Positions 34,663 through 43,126 of a DNA stretch of 64,000 nt are shown one piece after another. Location: NCBI GenBank assembly GCA_002163245.1, contig MAAL01000096.1, positions 104,753 to 168,752 on the forward strand, read 5' to 3'. The first letter of the stretch is position 1. Each line of letters opens with the position of its first letter. The position numbers and the translations under genes are program-made. The stretch comes from Gammaproteobacteria bacterium 42_54_T18 (GTDB lineage: Bacteria > Pseudomonadota > Gammaproteobacteria > Pseudomonadales > Ketobacteraceae). The notes under the pieces were generated by a model. The model was given only the letters and a program-made list of their open reading frames with translations. It made no database searches and was not told where the DNA came from.

Positions 34663-35826
34663 TTACGTAAAGTCGACATCAAGGCCTAATTCTTTCGCAA
34701 TAATCATGCTTTGAATTTGGCTAGAACCATCACCGATACGCGTGATGCGAGTATCACGTAGATATCGAGATACCGGACAATCATTCATAAAGCCAAAACC
34801 ACCGTGAATTTGTACGGCAAGATCAGCAACTTCAGAAGATGACTCACAGCAATGATATTTAGCCATAGCCAATTCAAGTAATGTTGCATTACCCGCATCA
34901 ACTTTTGCTGCTGCTTGACGTGCTAACAATCGAGAGGTTTCTGTTTTAATCGCCATGTCCGCAATCATTTTCTGGATCATTTGCAACCCACCCAGACTAC
35001 GCCCAAACGCTTGGCGATCTTTGGCATATGCAATAGAGTGATCCAAACAGCCTTGTGACAAACCCAAGGCACAAGCAGATAAAAAACAACGCGCTGATTG
35101 ATAGGTTTTATGAACGATATAACGCCCATCACCTTCGTTTCCTACAATCATTTCATCACCCACTTCTGCACCATCCATATAAATAGGGTGAGTATCCGAT
35201 GAACGCCAGCCTAACTTATCGTAAGACTTTCCAATCTCGATACCTGGTGTTCCGTCTGGTACTAAAAACAAACTCATTTTTGTTTTTTCTGCATCGGCCG
35301 GGCTAGTAATGGCACCCACCAAGTTATAGGAAGTAATATCGGTACCACTGTTGGTAATAAATGCTTTCTCGCCGGTTAGTGACCACTTATCACCCTTACG
35401 CGTTGCACGAGATGTAAAACCTGCAGTCCATGAACCGGCTTGAGGTTCTGTTCCTGCAATAGACCCCACAGCTTTACCTGCAACAATATCAGGAAGATAT
35501 TTTTCTTTGTGCATGTCGCTACCAAACTGCTGCAAGGTTAAACCCGTCGCCACGGCAACCATGGTGGTTACAGCAAAGGTTTGATCTGCACGGGCAAGCT
35601 CTTCAATCGCTAATGACATATCAAGAATACCAAGACCTAAACCGCCATGCTCTTCTTTAAAAGGAATCGACGCGACACCAATGTCACGGTTCATTTTTAA
35701 ATAAAGTTCAGTAGGGAATTTAGCTTCTTGATCCAGTTTATATGCCAACGGGGCCAATTCTGCTTGTGCCCACTCTCGAACAGCCGTTTGTAGATTAATT
35801 TGGTCTTGGGTTAACTCAAGGTTCAT
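34663..35826 (-). CDS. Acyl-CoA dehydrogenase with Asp at the catalytic-base position
   Basis: The 387-residue enzyme has IAGTEPQAGSWTAGF and IHGGFGFMNDCPVSRYLRDTRITRIGDGSSQIQ. At the usual Glu of medium-chain enzymes (IYEGTSQIQ) it has Asp366 (IGDGSSQIQ), and the helix-G alternative (QSARCFL) lacks a Glu. Asp may serve as the base with altered geometry, or activity may be reduced. As first gene of the minus-strand cluster it faces the AraC regulator at 36151 across a shared control region and probably acts on a branched acyl-CoA. Confidence 0.85.
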   Translation of the reverse strand: MNLELTQDQINLQTAVREWAQAELAPLAYKLDQEAKFPTELYLKMNRDIGVASIPFKEEHGGLGLGILDMSLAIEELARADQTFAVTTMVAVATGLTLQQFGSDMHKEKYLPDIVAGKAVGSIAGTEPQAGSWTAGFTSRATRKGDKWSLTGEKAFITNSGTDITSYNLVGAITSPADAEKTKMSLFLVPDGTPGIEIGKSYDKLGWRSSDTHPIYMDGAEVGDEMIVGNEGDGRYIVHKTYQSARCFLSACALGLSQGCLDHSIAYAKDRQAFGRSLGGLQMIQKMIADMAIKTETSRLLARQAAAKVDAGNATLLELAMAKYHCCESSSEVADLAVQIHGGFGFMNDCPVSRYLRDTRITRIGDGSSQIQSMIIAKELGLDVDFT

Positions 35827-36150
35827 AACAATTCTCTTCTTTTATTGACGATTATTTTAGTAAGTAGCGCTATTTTCAATCGGTGTTGCTGATCTGTAGT
35901 TGATCAATAGTGTTGATCGATTTCTGTATTCACACGGTCGCGTACAACTTCTGTGTGACATTATCAGAGCAACCACGTCGATTTCAGGTCAATTCGAGAT
36001 AATCAAAGGGCTTTTAGAGACCTCTACACGTTCAGCAGAGGGAAGAGCCAAAATTTATTATGCGCGCCTCATAATCCAGACCCATCGTCCAAGTGGACTA
36101 GGACAGCACAAGGGGTTTGGGATAGTTTGAGACAAAGGAGACTACTTATT
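35827..36150. promoter_or_regulatory. Divergent control region between cluster and AraC regulator
   Basis: These 324 bases lie between the first cluster gene and the AraC gene. GTTGATC occurs twice 13 bases apart (35899-35905 and 35912-35918), the spacing expected of AraC-family direct-repeat half-sites. TCACAC and GTGTGA form a loose inverted pair nearby (about 35929-35963). Promoters are not clear enough to place. Confidence 0.4.
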
Positions 36151-37203
36151 ATGACCAGCATATCCGCCATTCAAAACCTGCCAGTTCAGCAGAATCAGGA
36201 GCCTTCAGCCATGCATAGCTGGGCCGTGATTATTGCCCACACACTAGAGCACGCAGGGGTTGATAGCCAAGCTTTGTTCCATGAGGCGGGAGTTGAGTAC
36301 AAACAAGCGGTTAACCCCTATATGCGGGTTCCTACAGCGAAGATGAACAAGTTGTTCCAGCTTAGCGTTCAGGCCACAAAGAACCCTGGATTTGGCCTAT
36401 CGATGGTGGAATTTATTCACCCCACGACCTTCCATGCCCTCGGTTACTCCCTATTTGCTAGTTCTACCCTAGAGGATTTTTTTGAGCGGCTTGTTCGTTT
36501 CTTTCGTATCGCTAGCGACAACTGCCTACATCATATTGAAGAGAGCCAAACCGAATACAAATTACGCATCGAATTACTCGTGCCTAACTTGTCTCATGAA
36601 ACACAAGATGGTTGGACAGCCACCCTGGTGAAATTTATCCGCGCTATTTATCGCCCTGGCTTTAACCCAGTACGCATCAAATTACCGCGCCCTGAGCTGC
36701 CCTTGGCTGTACGTGAAAAATACCAACGCTATTTTCGCTGCCCAATTGAGTTTGATGCGGATGAATGGGCAGTATATTACGATAGAGATGAAGTAAATGT
36801 GCCGTTGCCGGGCGGTAATAGTGAATTGGCGTTGGCGAATGATAAAGTCGCCATGGACTATCTGGCGCAATTAGAAAAGTCTGACTTGGTCACCTCCGTA
36901 CGAAGTCACATCATTCAACAACTGCCCTCTGGAAACTGTAGTAAAGAATTAGTCGCCGCGAATCTGCACATGAGCCCTCGAAATTTACAGCGCAAGCTTG
37001 ATCTACAAAACACCAACTACCAAGATATTCTGGATCAAACACGCAAAGAACTCGCCAAGAAGTACATTGAGTCTGAACACACGTCTATTAGCGAGATCAC
37101 CTACTTGTTAGGCTTTTCCGATACCAGTAATTTTTCCAGGGCGTTTAAACGCTGGTTAGGTTGCAGCCCCAGTCAATATCGATCCCGCTCAATTCACGGC
37201 TAA
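36151..37203 (+). CDS. AraC family regulator of the acyl-CoA cluster
   Basis: The ATG at 36151 follows AAGGAGA; a TTG 24 bases upstream is also in frame. The 350-residue protein has an Arabinose_bd-type N-terminal domain (AGVEYKQAVNPYMRVPTAKMNKLFQ, LGYSLFASSTLEDFFERLVRFFRI) and a C-terminal double helix-turn-helix (LHMSPRNLQRKL, ITYLLGFSDTSNFSRAFKRWLGCSPSQYR). This group activates divergent catabolic genes upon binding pathway acids or CoA esters. Control of the cluster at 23300-35826 is inferred from position. Confidence 0.87.
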   Translation: MTSISAIQNLPVQQNQEPSAMHSWAVIIAHTLEHAGVDSQALFHEAGVEYKQAVNPYMRVPTAKMNKLFQLSVQATKNPGFGLSMVEFIHPTTFHALGYSLFASSTLEDFFERLVRFFRIASDNCLHHIEESQTEYKLRIELLVPNLSHETQDGWTATLVKFIRAIYRPGFNPVRIKLPRPELPLAVREKYQRYFRCPIEFDADEWAVYYDRDEVNVPLPGGNSELALANDKVAMDYLAQLEKSDLVTSVRSHIIQQLPSGNCSKELVAANLHMSPRNLQRKLDLQNTNYQDILDQTRKELAKKYIESEHTSISEITYLLGFSDTSNFSRAFKRWLGCSPSQYRSRSIHG

Positions 37204-37340
37204 ATGTAACGCGAAAACATAAATCAACTACCTCAATACCTAAACGATTACACCCTATAATTTCACCCAAATGGACATATCTTCACCTATATGCCAGGAT
37301 AGTTATATCCAATCAAAATTAGCACATTGTTGTATCTGAT

Positions 37341-38867
37341 ATGCTCCGAGTATATTCCGATTTCAATTGTCCATTTTGTTTTGTTCAGCACTCCCGGATT
37401 TTGCAATTGGGCCTCGAAAACGACATAGAATGGCGTTTTATTGAGCATGCGCCTAATTTGAGTAGCAATGTCCGCGACCTCCAAGCACTGCAAAGGTTAA
37501 ATGAGGAATTCTCACTTGTATTGCAACGTGCACCGGGCATATCAATTAGCAAACCGGAATTTTGTGTTAATACCCGTCTTGCCATATTGTCCTTTATCAG
37601 TATTCAAATCAGTCACCCTCATTTTGCATATGCATATTTAAGTAAGTTATATGAAGCCTATTGGCAACAGGGTAAAGATATTTCTGACACCATTGTATTA
37701 CGCGGTATTTTGAGCCACTTTGATATCAATGATTTGGTTTTTCATGATCATGCCGAAGAGTTACAAAATCGATGGCAGCAACAATGGCGAAGTAGTGGTT
37801 TTAACGAGCGTATTCCTGCCATCTCCTCATCAGAGAATCGGCTATTATTAGGTTTACAACATGTCGATAACATTCATAAATTCTGTTCGAACTCACCTAA
37901 AGTTAATTTGAATTTAGGTGCCGCTTGCTCACTACAGGAAAAAAGTCACCTCGCGATTCTTAATGGCACTCAAACCATCAGCGAAAAAATCATCAATCCT
38001 AGCTTTTTTGAATTGCATTTTTTTACCGGCCTAAATGATCTTATAAAAAACATGGCAAACAATCGGCCAGATTTGATCATCCTTGATTTTGAATTGGATA
38101 AATCTAAGAATTTTCAGACCATAGAATTACTAAAGAAGATCCCTTCATCCGCACTCAAAGATGTGCCCGTCATTTATTACTTTAATCAATCTTGCGAACA
38201 TCCTGATCTGGCAGTCCCTTACACCCTCGGCGCCATTGATAGCTTTTCATGGAATGATGACTTTTCATTTATTCATGCAAAATTAAAACGCCGTGCAATA
38301 GACTCAAGGAAGCTACTGCAATTAAGTCAACACTCGAGTATCGATTCCTTAACAGGAGCCTATAATCGAAGAGAATTTAACTTACTTTTCGACAAGTTAT
38401 GGCGAATCAGTTGTCGCAAAAAATTGCCACTATCCATTGTAATGGTGGATATAGATTACTTTAAACAATACAACGACCACTATGGGCATTTGAGTGGCGA
38501 TGACTGCTTGATTAAAGTCGCTAGCCTATTAAAAAATAACGCACAACGCACCTCAGATATTGTTTCTCGATTTGGAGGGGAAGAATTTGTCATCGTTCTA
38601 TTTGATATTGAAGCGAGCATCGCAGAGGAAGTTGTTCAAAGCATGGAAGCTGCTCTCGAAACCGCAAATATCTCACATATCAACAGAGAGCTCCCTCATA
38701 GAGTCACCGCAAGTTTTGGTATTTTTTCTCTTTTCCCTCACCCAGATATTTCCCCAAACCAAGCACTGGATTTAGCGGATCAAGCCATGTATCGAGCGAA
38801 ACAGCAGGGCAGAAACCTCATTTACGGTGAAAGGTCAGACCCTCTAAACTATAGAAACGCTGACTAG
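37341..38867 (+). CDS. DsbA/FrnE-like thioredoxin - pseudo-receiver - GGDEF protein
   Basis: The 508-residue protein joins three parts. Residues 1-190 resemble the DsbA/FrnE/HCCA-isomerase thioredoxin fold, opening MLRVYSDFNCPFC with Cys10 and Cys13. Residues about 195-315 look like a receiver whose third strand keeps Asp249 (LIILDFEL) but whose first strand lacks the acidic pair. Residues about 330-500 are a diguanylate cyclase with GGEEF at 412-416 and a complete I-site RTSD at 403-406. It should make c-di-GMP with product inhibition. Redox control through the CPFC pair is my inference. There is no signal peptide or membrane segment. Confidence 0.8.
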   Translation: MLRVYSDFNCPFCFVQHSRILQLGLENDIEWRFIEHAPNLSSNVRDLQALQRLNEEFSLVLQRAPGISISKPEFCVNTRLAILSFISIQISHPHFAYAYLSKLYEAYWQQGKDISDTIVLRGILSHFDINDLVFHDHAEELQNRWQQQWRSSGFNERIPAISSSENRLLLGLQHVDNIHKFCSNSPKVNLNLGAACSLQEKSHLAILNGTQTISEKIINPSFFELHFFTGLNDLIKNMANNRPDLIILDFELDKSKNFQTIELLKKIPSSALKDVPVIYYFNQSCEHPDLAVPYTLGAIDSFSWNDDFSFIHAKLKRRAIDSRKLLQLSQHSSIDSLTGAYNRREFNLLFDKLWRISCRKKLPLSIVMVDIDYFKQYNDHYGHLSGDDCLIKVASLLKNNAQRTSDIVSRFGGEEFVIVLFDIEASIAEEVVQSMEAALETANISHINRELPHRVTASFGIFSLFPHPDISPNQALDLADQAMYRAKQQGRNLIYGERSDPLNYRNAD

Positions 38868-38889
38868 ATAGGAATATGGAATAGAGCCA

Positions 38890-39654
38890 TCAAGAACAAT
38901 GGTGCTTACGAAATTGATTGGGCGTAATACCAAAGCATTGTTTAAATGAAGAATAGAAAACCGACTTAGAATTAAACCCCACAGAAAAAGCAATATCCAA
39001 TACCGAACGCTGCAGGTGAGAGGGATCTTTTAACAACTGTTTTGCCGCCTGAACACGGTACTTCGACACCCAATGCGTAAAACTTAGGTTAAATTGCTGG
39101 TTAATCGCCTGGGACACGTGGTTAGGATGTAAACCAGCAAGTTTTGCAAGCTTAGATAGGTTTAAGTCGCTTAGTAAATAGAGCTTCTCCGATTGCATCA
39201 AGGTTTCAACGTGTTGTGATATTTGCAGACTCAAGTCAAAGGATAACCCCGAACGTTGATAACGTGTCGAGCTTGTATTCATGTGCTGCAGTATTTGAGC
39301 AAAAGGGGTTGGGTCAAAATACAAATCGATACTTTGAACAGTTTCATTAGATAAGCGAATAAAATCTGACCCGGAGAGTACTAACGACGGGGGAAGTGAT
39401 GTTCCACTATCACCATTGCTGCACTGCATTTCCCATTCAATGGCAGCCGTACCCTGGCTAACAACGGGTTGGTTTTTTAGCTGAAATTGAACCGTTGAGT
39501 AAACTTGTTCTAGACTATTCAACGACGTTTGCAGGGTATCGATATCAATAGGTGAATAGTTAACAAATTTGAAGCTTTCACGAAGAAACGCCAAAGCTTT
39601 AGCGTCTCTTGCTCCCTGCCATTCTAGTAAGTAGTCACTAACCTGTGATTGCAT
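38890..39654 (-). CDS. AraC-type regulator with SnoaL/NTF2-like N-terminal domain
   Basis: The 254-residue protein ends in an AraC double helix-turn-helix (LSKLAKLAGLHPNHVSQAINQ, VLDIAFSVGFNSKSVFYSSFKQCFGITPNQFRKH). Its first 125 residues read like a SnoaL/NTF2-like fold, with LNSLEQVYSTVQFQLKN, AAIEWEMQC, SGSDFIRLSNETVQSIDLYFDPTPF, instead of a cupin. That fold binds hydrophobic ligands in ketosteroid isomerase relatives, so a small hydrophobic effector is possible. It is flanked by the two c-di-GMP genes. Its target is unknown. Confidence 0.75.
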   Translation of the reverse strand: MQSQVSDYLLEWQGARDAKALAFLRESFKFVNYSPIDIDTLQTSLNSLEQVYSTVQFQLKNQPVVSQGTAAIEWEMQCSNGDSGTSLPPSLVLSGSDFIRLSNETVQSIDLYFDPTPFAQILQHMNTSSTRYQRSGLSFDLSLQISQHVETLMQSEKLYLLSDLNLSKLAKLAGLHPNHVSQAINQQFNLSFTHWVSKYRVQAAKQLLKDPSHLQRSVLDIAFSVGFNSKSVFYSSFKQCFGITPNQFRKHHCS

Positions 39655-39868
39655 GAATTATCGGGCCTCAATGATAAAGGTTCAGAATACATTAGCAAAA
39701 ATGTGCCCGAATTGTTAGACAAAAAGACAGACGTTAACATCTGCCATACATTGCCTTATTAAATTGCAGATATGGCCTATTATCATTAGTAGTCTACTAG
39801 TGAACCTTAACACCCCCTATTTACCTATTTATACCTTCTACCGGATAGCTTATGAAAGAGCGTAACCA

Positions 39869-41617
39869 TTGAAACTACAAGATAAATTATTGCTATCGGC
39901 CATGCCCATCTCCATTGGCTGTGCTATAGCACAAGGAGCAGGAACATTTTGGTATTACACATCAGAAAAAACCAATAGCACGCTTTCTAACGCCACCCCA
40001 CTAGAAACCGCAATTGACTTCGCATTATTTTCTTCGTTAACCACCTTTTGCGCTATTTTATTCGCACTGCTCATCGTTCGCATATACGTCAATCGACTTT
40101 TTTTGCAACGTATGGATAAAGTTAAAGATATTATGCAAGAAATAGGAGAAAACGAAGGCAGTGCAGAAGACATTATAATCCAAGAAAGTGACGAAATAGG
40201 TGAGATTTATCACTCCTTAGAAGCCATGAAGCGAAAGCTTGAGATAAGCCACAAATCAATGAAAAGACTTGCCTATTTCGATAAATTAACCGGACTGCCA
40301 AACCGCGCATCACTACAACAAGAATTGTCAGCGTCTCTCAGTGCAGCAAAACGCAAGAATGAAAATTTTGCCGTCATTTTTCTGGACTTGGATAACTTTA
40401 AAGAAGTAAACGACTCTCTCGGACATAAAGTTGGTGACCTATTATTGATAGAAGTCAGCAATAGGATCAAAAAACAGTTGCGCGGTAGTGACTACATTAT
40501 CCGCGAGGAACTAGGGGAGCTTGATACCGGGAAGAGTTTGCTGGCCCGCCTAGCAGGGGATGAATTCACGTTGCTCATCAATGAAATAGATGGTCCCAAC
40601 GCAGCCTCCAAGGTTGCTCAACGGATTTTAGATGGATTATCGCACCCCTTTATTCTCGACCAAAATGAAATCCACATGGGCGCAAGTATGGGTATCGCTA
40701 TCTATCCACAAGATGGTGTAGATGCAGATGAGTTATTAAAAAATGCTGATTTAGCCATGTTTGAGGCTAAGAATGGCGGCAAGAATAATGTCGAGTTCTT
40801 CACCAAAGCAATGAGTGCTATTGTTTTCCAGCGCCTTTCTATGGAAAGTAACATTCGAAAAGCCCTGGACAAGCAAGAATTTGTTTTATATTTCCACCCT
40901 CGTATCACTCTAAATAATGAAACCATTGCAGGGTTTGAAGCACTGATTCGTTGGAATAGCCCAGACCTTGGCTTTGTCTTACCCAATCAATTTATTCCAA
41001 TTGCAGAAGACAGTATGTTGATTTGTGAAATTGGCTATTGGGTCATCGACAATACCTGTCAACATATAAAATATTGGAAAGAAAATGGTTATCCTGACAT
41101 CCGAGTATCCATCAATATATCGTCAATGCAAATATATAGAGGCGATACCTACAACATGTTAAAAACGCTAATGTCGCTATATAACATTGAAGGCAAGAAC
41201 CTGGAAATTGAAGTAACAGAATCCCACATATTGGATAACGAGGGCATATCCATCGACTTTCTTAATAAGCTACGCTCCTTAGGAATCACTGTTGCACTAG
41301 ATGATTTTGGCACCAGTTATTCTTCTTTAAGGTACCTTCAGAAACTGCCCATTGACGTTCTTAAAATAGATCGTAGTTTCATCGTCGATATGGAAGAAAA
41401 CAAATCAACGATGCAACTACTTAAATCCATTTTCGATATCGCAAACAGCCTTGATATTATTACTGTCGCCAGCGGCGTTGAAAACGCCAAACAAATTAAC
41501 ATCATCAAGGACTTTCAGTGTGACTTCGTACAAGGTTATTACTACAGCCAACCACTGCCTGCAGAGGAAGCTTTTACTTATCTAAGCTCGAACTCACCAA
41601 TATTAGAATCAAGCTAA
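39869..41617 (+). CDS. Membrane GGDEF-EAL protein with degenerate EAL site
   Basis: The 582-residue protein has two N-terminal membrane segments (about 8-30 and 50-75), a short HAMP-like linker, a GGDEF domain with AGDEF at 229-233 and an EAL domain with EAL at 357-359. The EAL part keeps NIS, EVTES, DDFG, LKID and QGY. However, the catalytic Glu of the EGVE motif (Glu352 in RocR) is Ser535 (ASGVE), and the usual QPK of the first strand is HPR. Phosphodiesterase activity is therefore doubtful. The GGDEF domain also carries an insertion before AGDEF. Confidence 0.85.
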   Translation: MKLQDKLLLSAMPISIGCAIAQGAGTFWYYTSEKTNSTLSNATPLETAIDFALFSSLTTFCAILFALLIVRIYVNRLFLQRMDKVKDIMQEIGENEGSAEDIIIQESDEIGEIYHSLEAMKRKLEISHKSMKRLAYFDKLTGLPNRASLQQELSASLSAAKRKNENFAVIFLDLDNFKEVNDSLGHKVGDLLLIEVSNRIKKQLRGSDYIIREELGELDTGKSLLARLAGDEFTLLINEIDGPNAASKVAQRILDGLSHPFILDQNEIHMGASMGIAIYPQDGVDADELLKNADLAMFEAKNGGKNNVEFFTKAMSAIVFQRLSMESNIRKALDKQEFVLYFHPRITLNNETIAGFEALIRWNSPDLGFVLPNQFIPIAEDSMLICEIGYWVIDNTCQHIKYWKENGYPDIRVSINISSMQIYRGDTYNMLKTLMSLYNIEGKNLEIEVTESHILDNEGISIDFLNKLRSLGITVALDDFGTSYSSLRYLQKLPIDVLKIDRSFIVDMEENKSTMQLLKSIFDIANSLDIITVASGVENAKQINIIKDFQCDFVQGYYYSQPLPAEEAFTYLSSNSPILESS

Positions 41618-41759
41618 TGCCTCTGTATTTGATACAACTGGCTCCACTACAGCTAAGAGTTCGTTTTTGTAAGCTCGGACGACACAAACAGCCAGTGCTG
41701 CTGTAATAATGCCTCAGTATTACAAACATATCTAACGTACAGCGGCAGAGGGAAAAGTC

Positions 41760-42590
41760 ATGCAGGCACCGATCAGTCAATTTGTGAATGTGGGAAGTAC
41801 AAAGCTCCATTATTTATCAACATCTCAACAGGTTACACCGAGGGTAACCTTATTGCTTCACGGGTGGCCGACATCATCCTACCTATGGCGCAATGTTATG
41901 AAGCATTTGGCGCAGGATGAGACAGTATTAGCCTTGGACTTACCGGGGTTTGGTCAATCCGATAAACCCACAAAAGGAGCGTATTCTCTGGGTTACTATG
42001 AGCAGATCATCCAGCAATTCCTTGATGAGCTAGGTGTAAAGGGGGTCAATTTGGTGGTTCACGACCTTGGGGGGCCGGTGGGATTGTATTGGGCAGTTCA
42101 TAACCAGAGCAAGTTACATAAACTGGTGCTGTTAAATACACTGATATACCCCGAGCTACACTGGTTCGTGAAGCTATTTATTGCGTTAAGCTTTGTACCG
42201 GGTATTCGTGGTTTGATGTCGAGCCAAAGGGGTATCAAATTCGCCATGCAATTGGGTACAACCTCAACGCTGCCAAATGAGTCCATCGATGTTTACCAAT
42301 CGCCGTTCCAAACGAAACAAGAACGGTTAGCCCTAATACAAACATTGCAAAAAGTCTCTCCAGAGAAATTAGCAGAGATAGCAGCTGGTCTCAAAGAGCT
42401 CGAGCAGCCGATCCAAATAATATACGGCACTCGAGATTTCGCTCTTCCAGATGTTGCAAATACTATGAAACGTGTTAAACAGGACCTGCCTCAGGCCGTT
42501 GTGCATAAATTACAGGGGTGCGGGCACTTCCTACAAGAAGACGAACCGGAAAAAGTCTCTGCATTAATGCGCGAGTTTTTGGCAACGTAA
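41760..42590 (+). CDS. Alpha/beta hydrolase, haloalkane dehalogenase/epoxide hydrolase-like
   Basis: The 276-residue protein has the oxyanion loop LLHGWPTSSYLWRNVM and DLPGFGQSDKP. An Asp nucleophile sits in VVHDLGGPVGLYWA, where esterases have Ser, and HFLQEDEP supplies the catalytic His. This combination is typical of haloalkane dehalogenases, haloacetate dehalogenases and epoxide hydrolases. Acid partner and halide-binding Trp cannot be assigned securely, so I leave the substrate open. It is a single gene upstream of yebG. Confidence 0.83.
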   Translation: MQAPISQFVNVGSTKLHYLSTSQQVTPRVTLLLHGWPTSSYLWRNVMKHLAQDETVLALDLPGFGQSDKPTKGAYSLGYYEQIIQQFLDELGVKGVNLVVHDLGGPVGLYWAVHNQSKLHKLVLLNTLIYPELHWFVKLFIALSFVPGIRGLMSSQRGIKFAMQLGTTSTLPNESIDVYQSPFQTKQERLALIQTLQKVSPEKLAEIAAGLKELEQPIQIIYGTRDFALPDVANTMKRVKQDLPQAVVHKLQGCGHFLQEDEPEKVSALMREFLAT

Positions 42591-42609
42591 CTTGCAGCCC
42601 ACAAAAAAG

Positions 42610-42625
42610 CTGTATATTATTACAG
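42610..42625. promoter_or_regulatory. LexA (SOS) box upstream of yebG
   Basis: CTGTATATTATTACAG matches the LexA consensus CTG-N10-CAG with an AT-rich centre. It lies 89 bases before the yebG start, so yebG is probably SOS-induced as in Escherichia coli. Confidence 0.8.
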
Positions 42626-42713
42626 TTCAACAGCACGGATCAACAATACAGATCATGGCTGTACATAAAACTATCAATTGAATGACAAACCGACCCTACA
42701 TAAGGAGTCCACC

Positions 42714-43043
42714 ATGGCCGTAATTACCCGCTATATTGTTGAGCGTAACGGAGAAGAAAAAATGACTTTCGTTAGCAAAAAAGACGCCGATGCCTACGAC
42801 AAAGAGCTGGATATCGCTGAAAACCTTCAAGCACTGCTTGAAGAGTCCGATATTGAACTGAGTGACGGCTTGCTTGAAGATATTTCTCTCTTCCTCGCTC
42901 GCAACAAAGATGCCGCAGGTCTTATCCTTAAAGGAAGCAAACCTAAAAAAGCGTCTAGTGAAAAAGAAGATAAGGGCGACAAGAAAAAAGCGAAACTTGC
43001 TGCAGTAGATACCGAAGCAGCAGAGCAAAGCGATGTAGCATAA
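42714..43043 (+). CDS. yebG: YebG family DNA-damage-inducible protein
   Basis: The ATG at 42714 has AAGGAG 6 bases upstream; the earlier in-frame ATG does not. The 109-residue protein matches YebG across its length: AVITRYIVERNGEEKMTFVSKK, DADAYDKELDIAENL and the helix around LLEDISLFLARNKDAAGLIL, then a Lys/Glu-rich tail. YebG is a small SOS-regulated protein of unclear function. The LexA box upstream agrees. Confidence 0.88.
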   Translation: MAVITRYIVERNGEEKMTFVSKKDADAYDKELDIAENLQALLEESDIELSDGLLEDISLFLARNKDAAGLILKGSKPKKASSEKEDKGDKKKAKLAAVDTEAAEQSDVA

Positions 43044-43057
43044 GCCACATACGTTAT

Positions 43058-43103
43058 CTAACGGCATTCAGCGAATACAGTCACTGTCGCTGCATGCCGT
43101 TAG
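43058..43103. terminator. Long hairpin between convergent yebG and amidohydrolase genes
   Basis: CTAACGGCAT (43058-43067) pairs with ATGCCGTTAG (43094-43103), and the inner CAGCGA/TCGCTG and ACAGT/ACTGT segments extend the stem to about 20 pairs. No T-run follows on either side, so it may act as an mRNA end stabiliser or weak bidirectional terminator. Confidence 0.55.
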
Positions 43104-43126
43104 TTGTGCTACCGATATTACCTACA

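Noticed and set aside
23300..35826. Plain leucine (liu) operon
   Set aside because: HMG-CoA lyase is absent and extra synthetase, racemase-like and hydrolase genes are present, so leucine alone is not a safe label.
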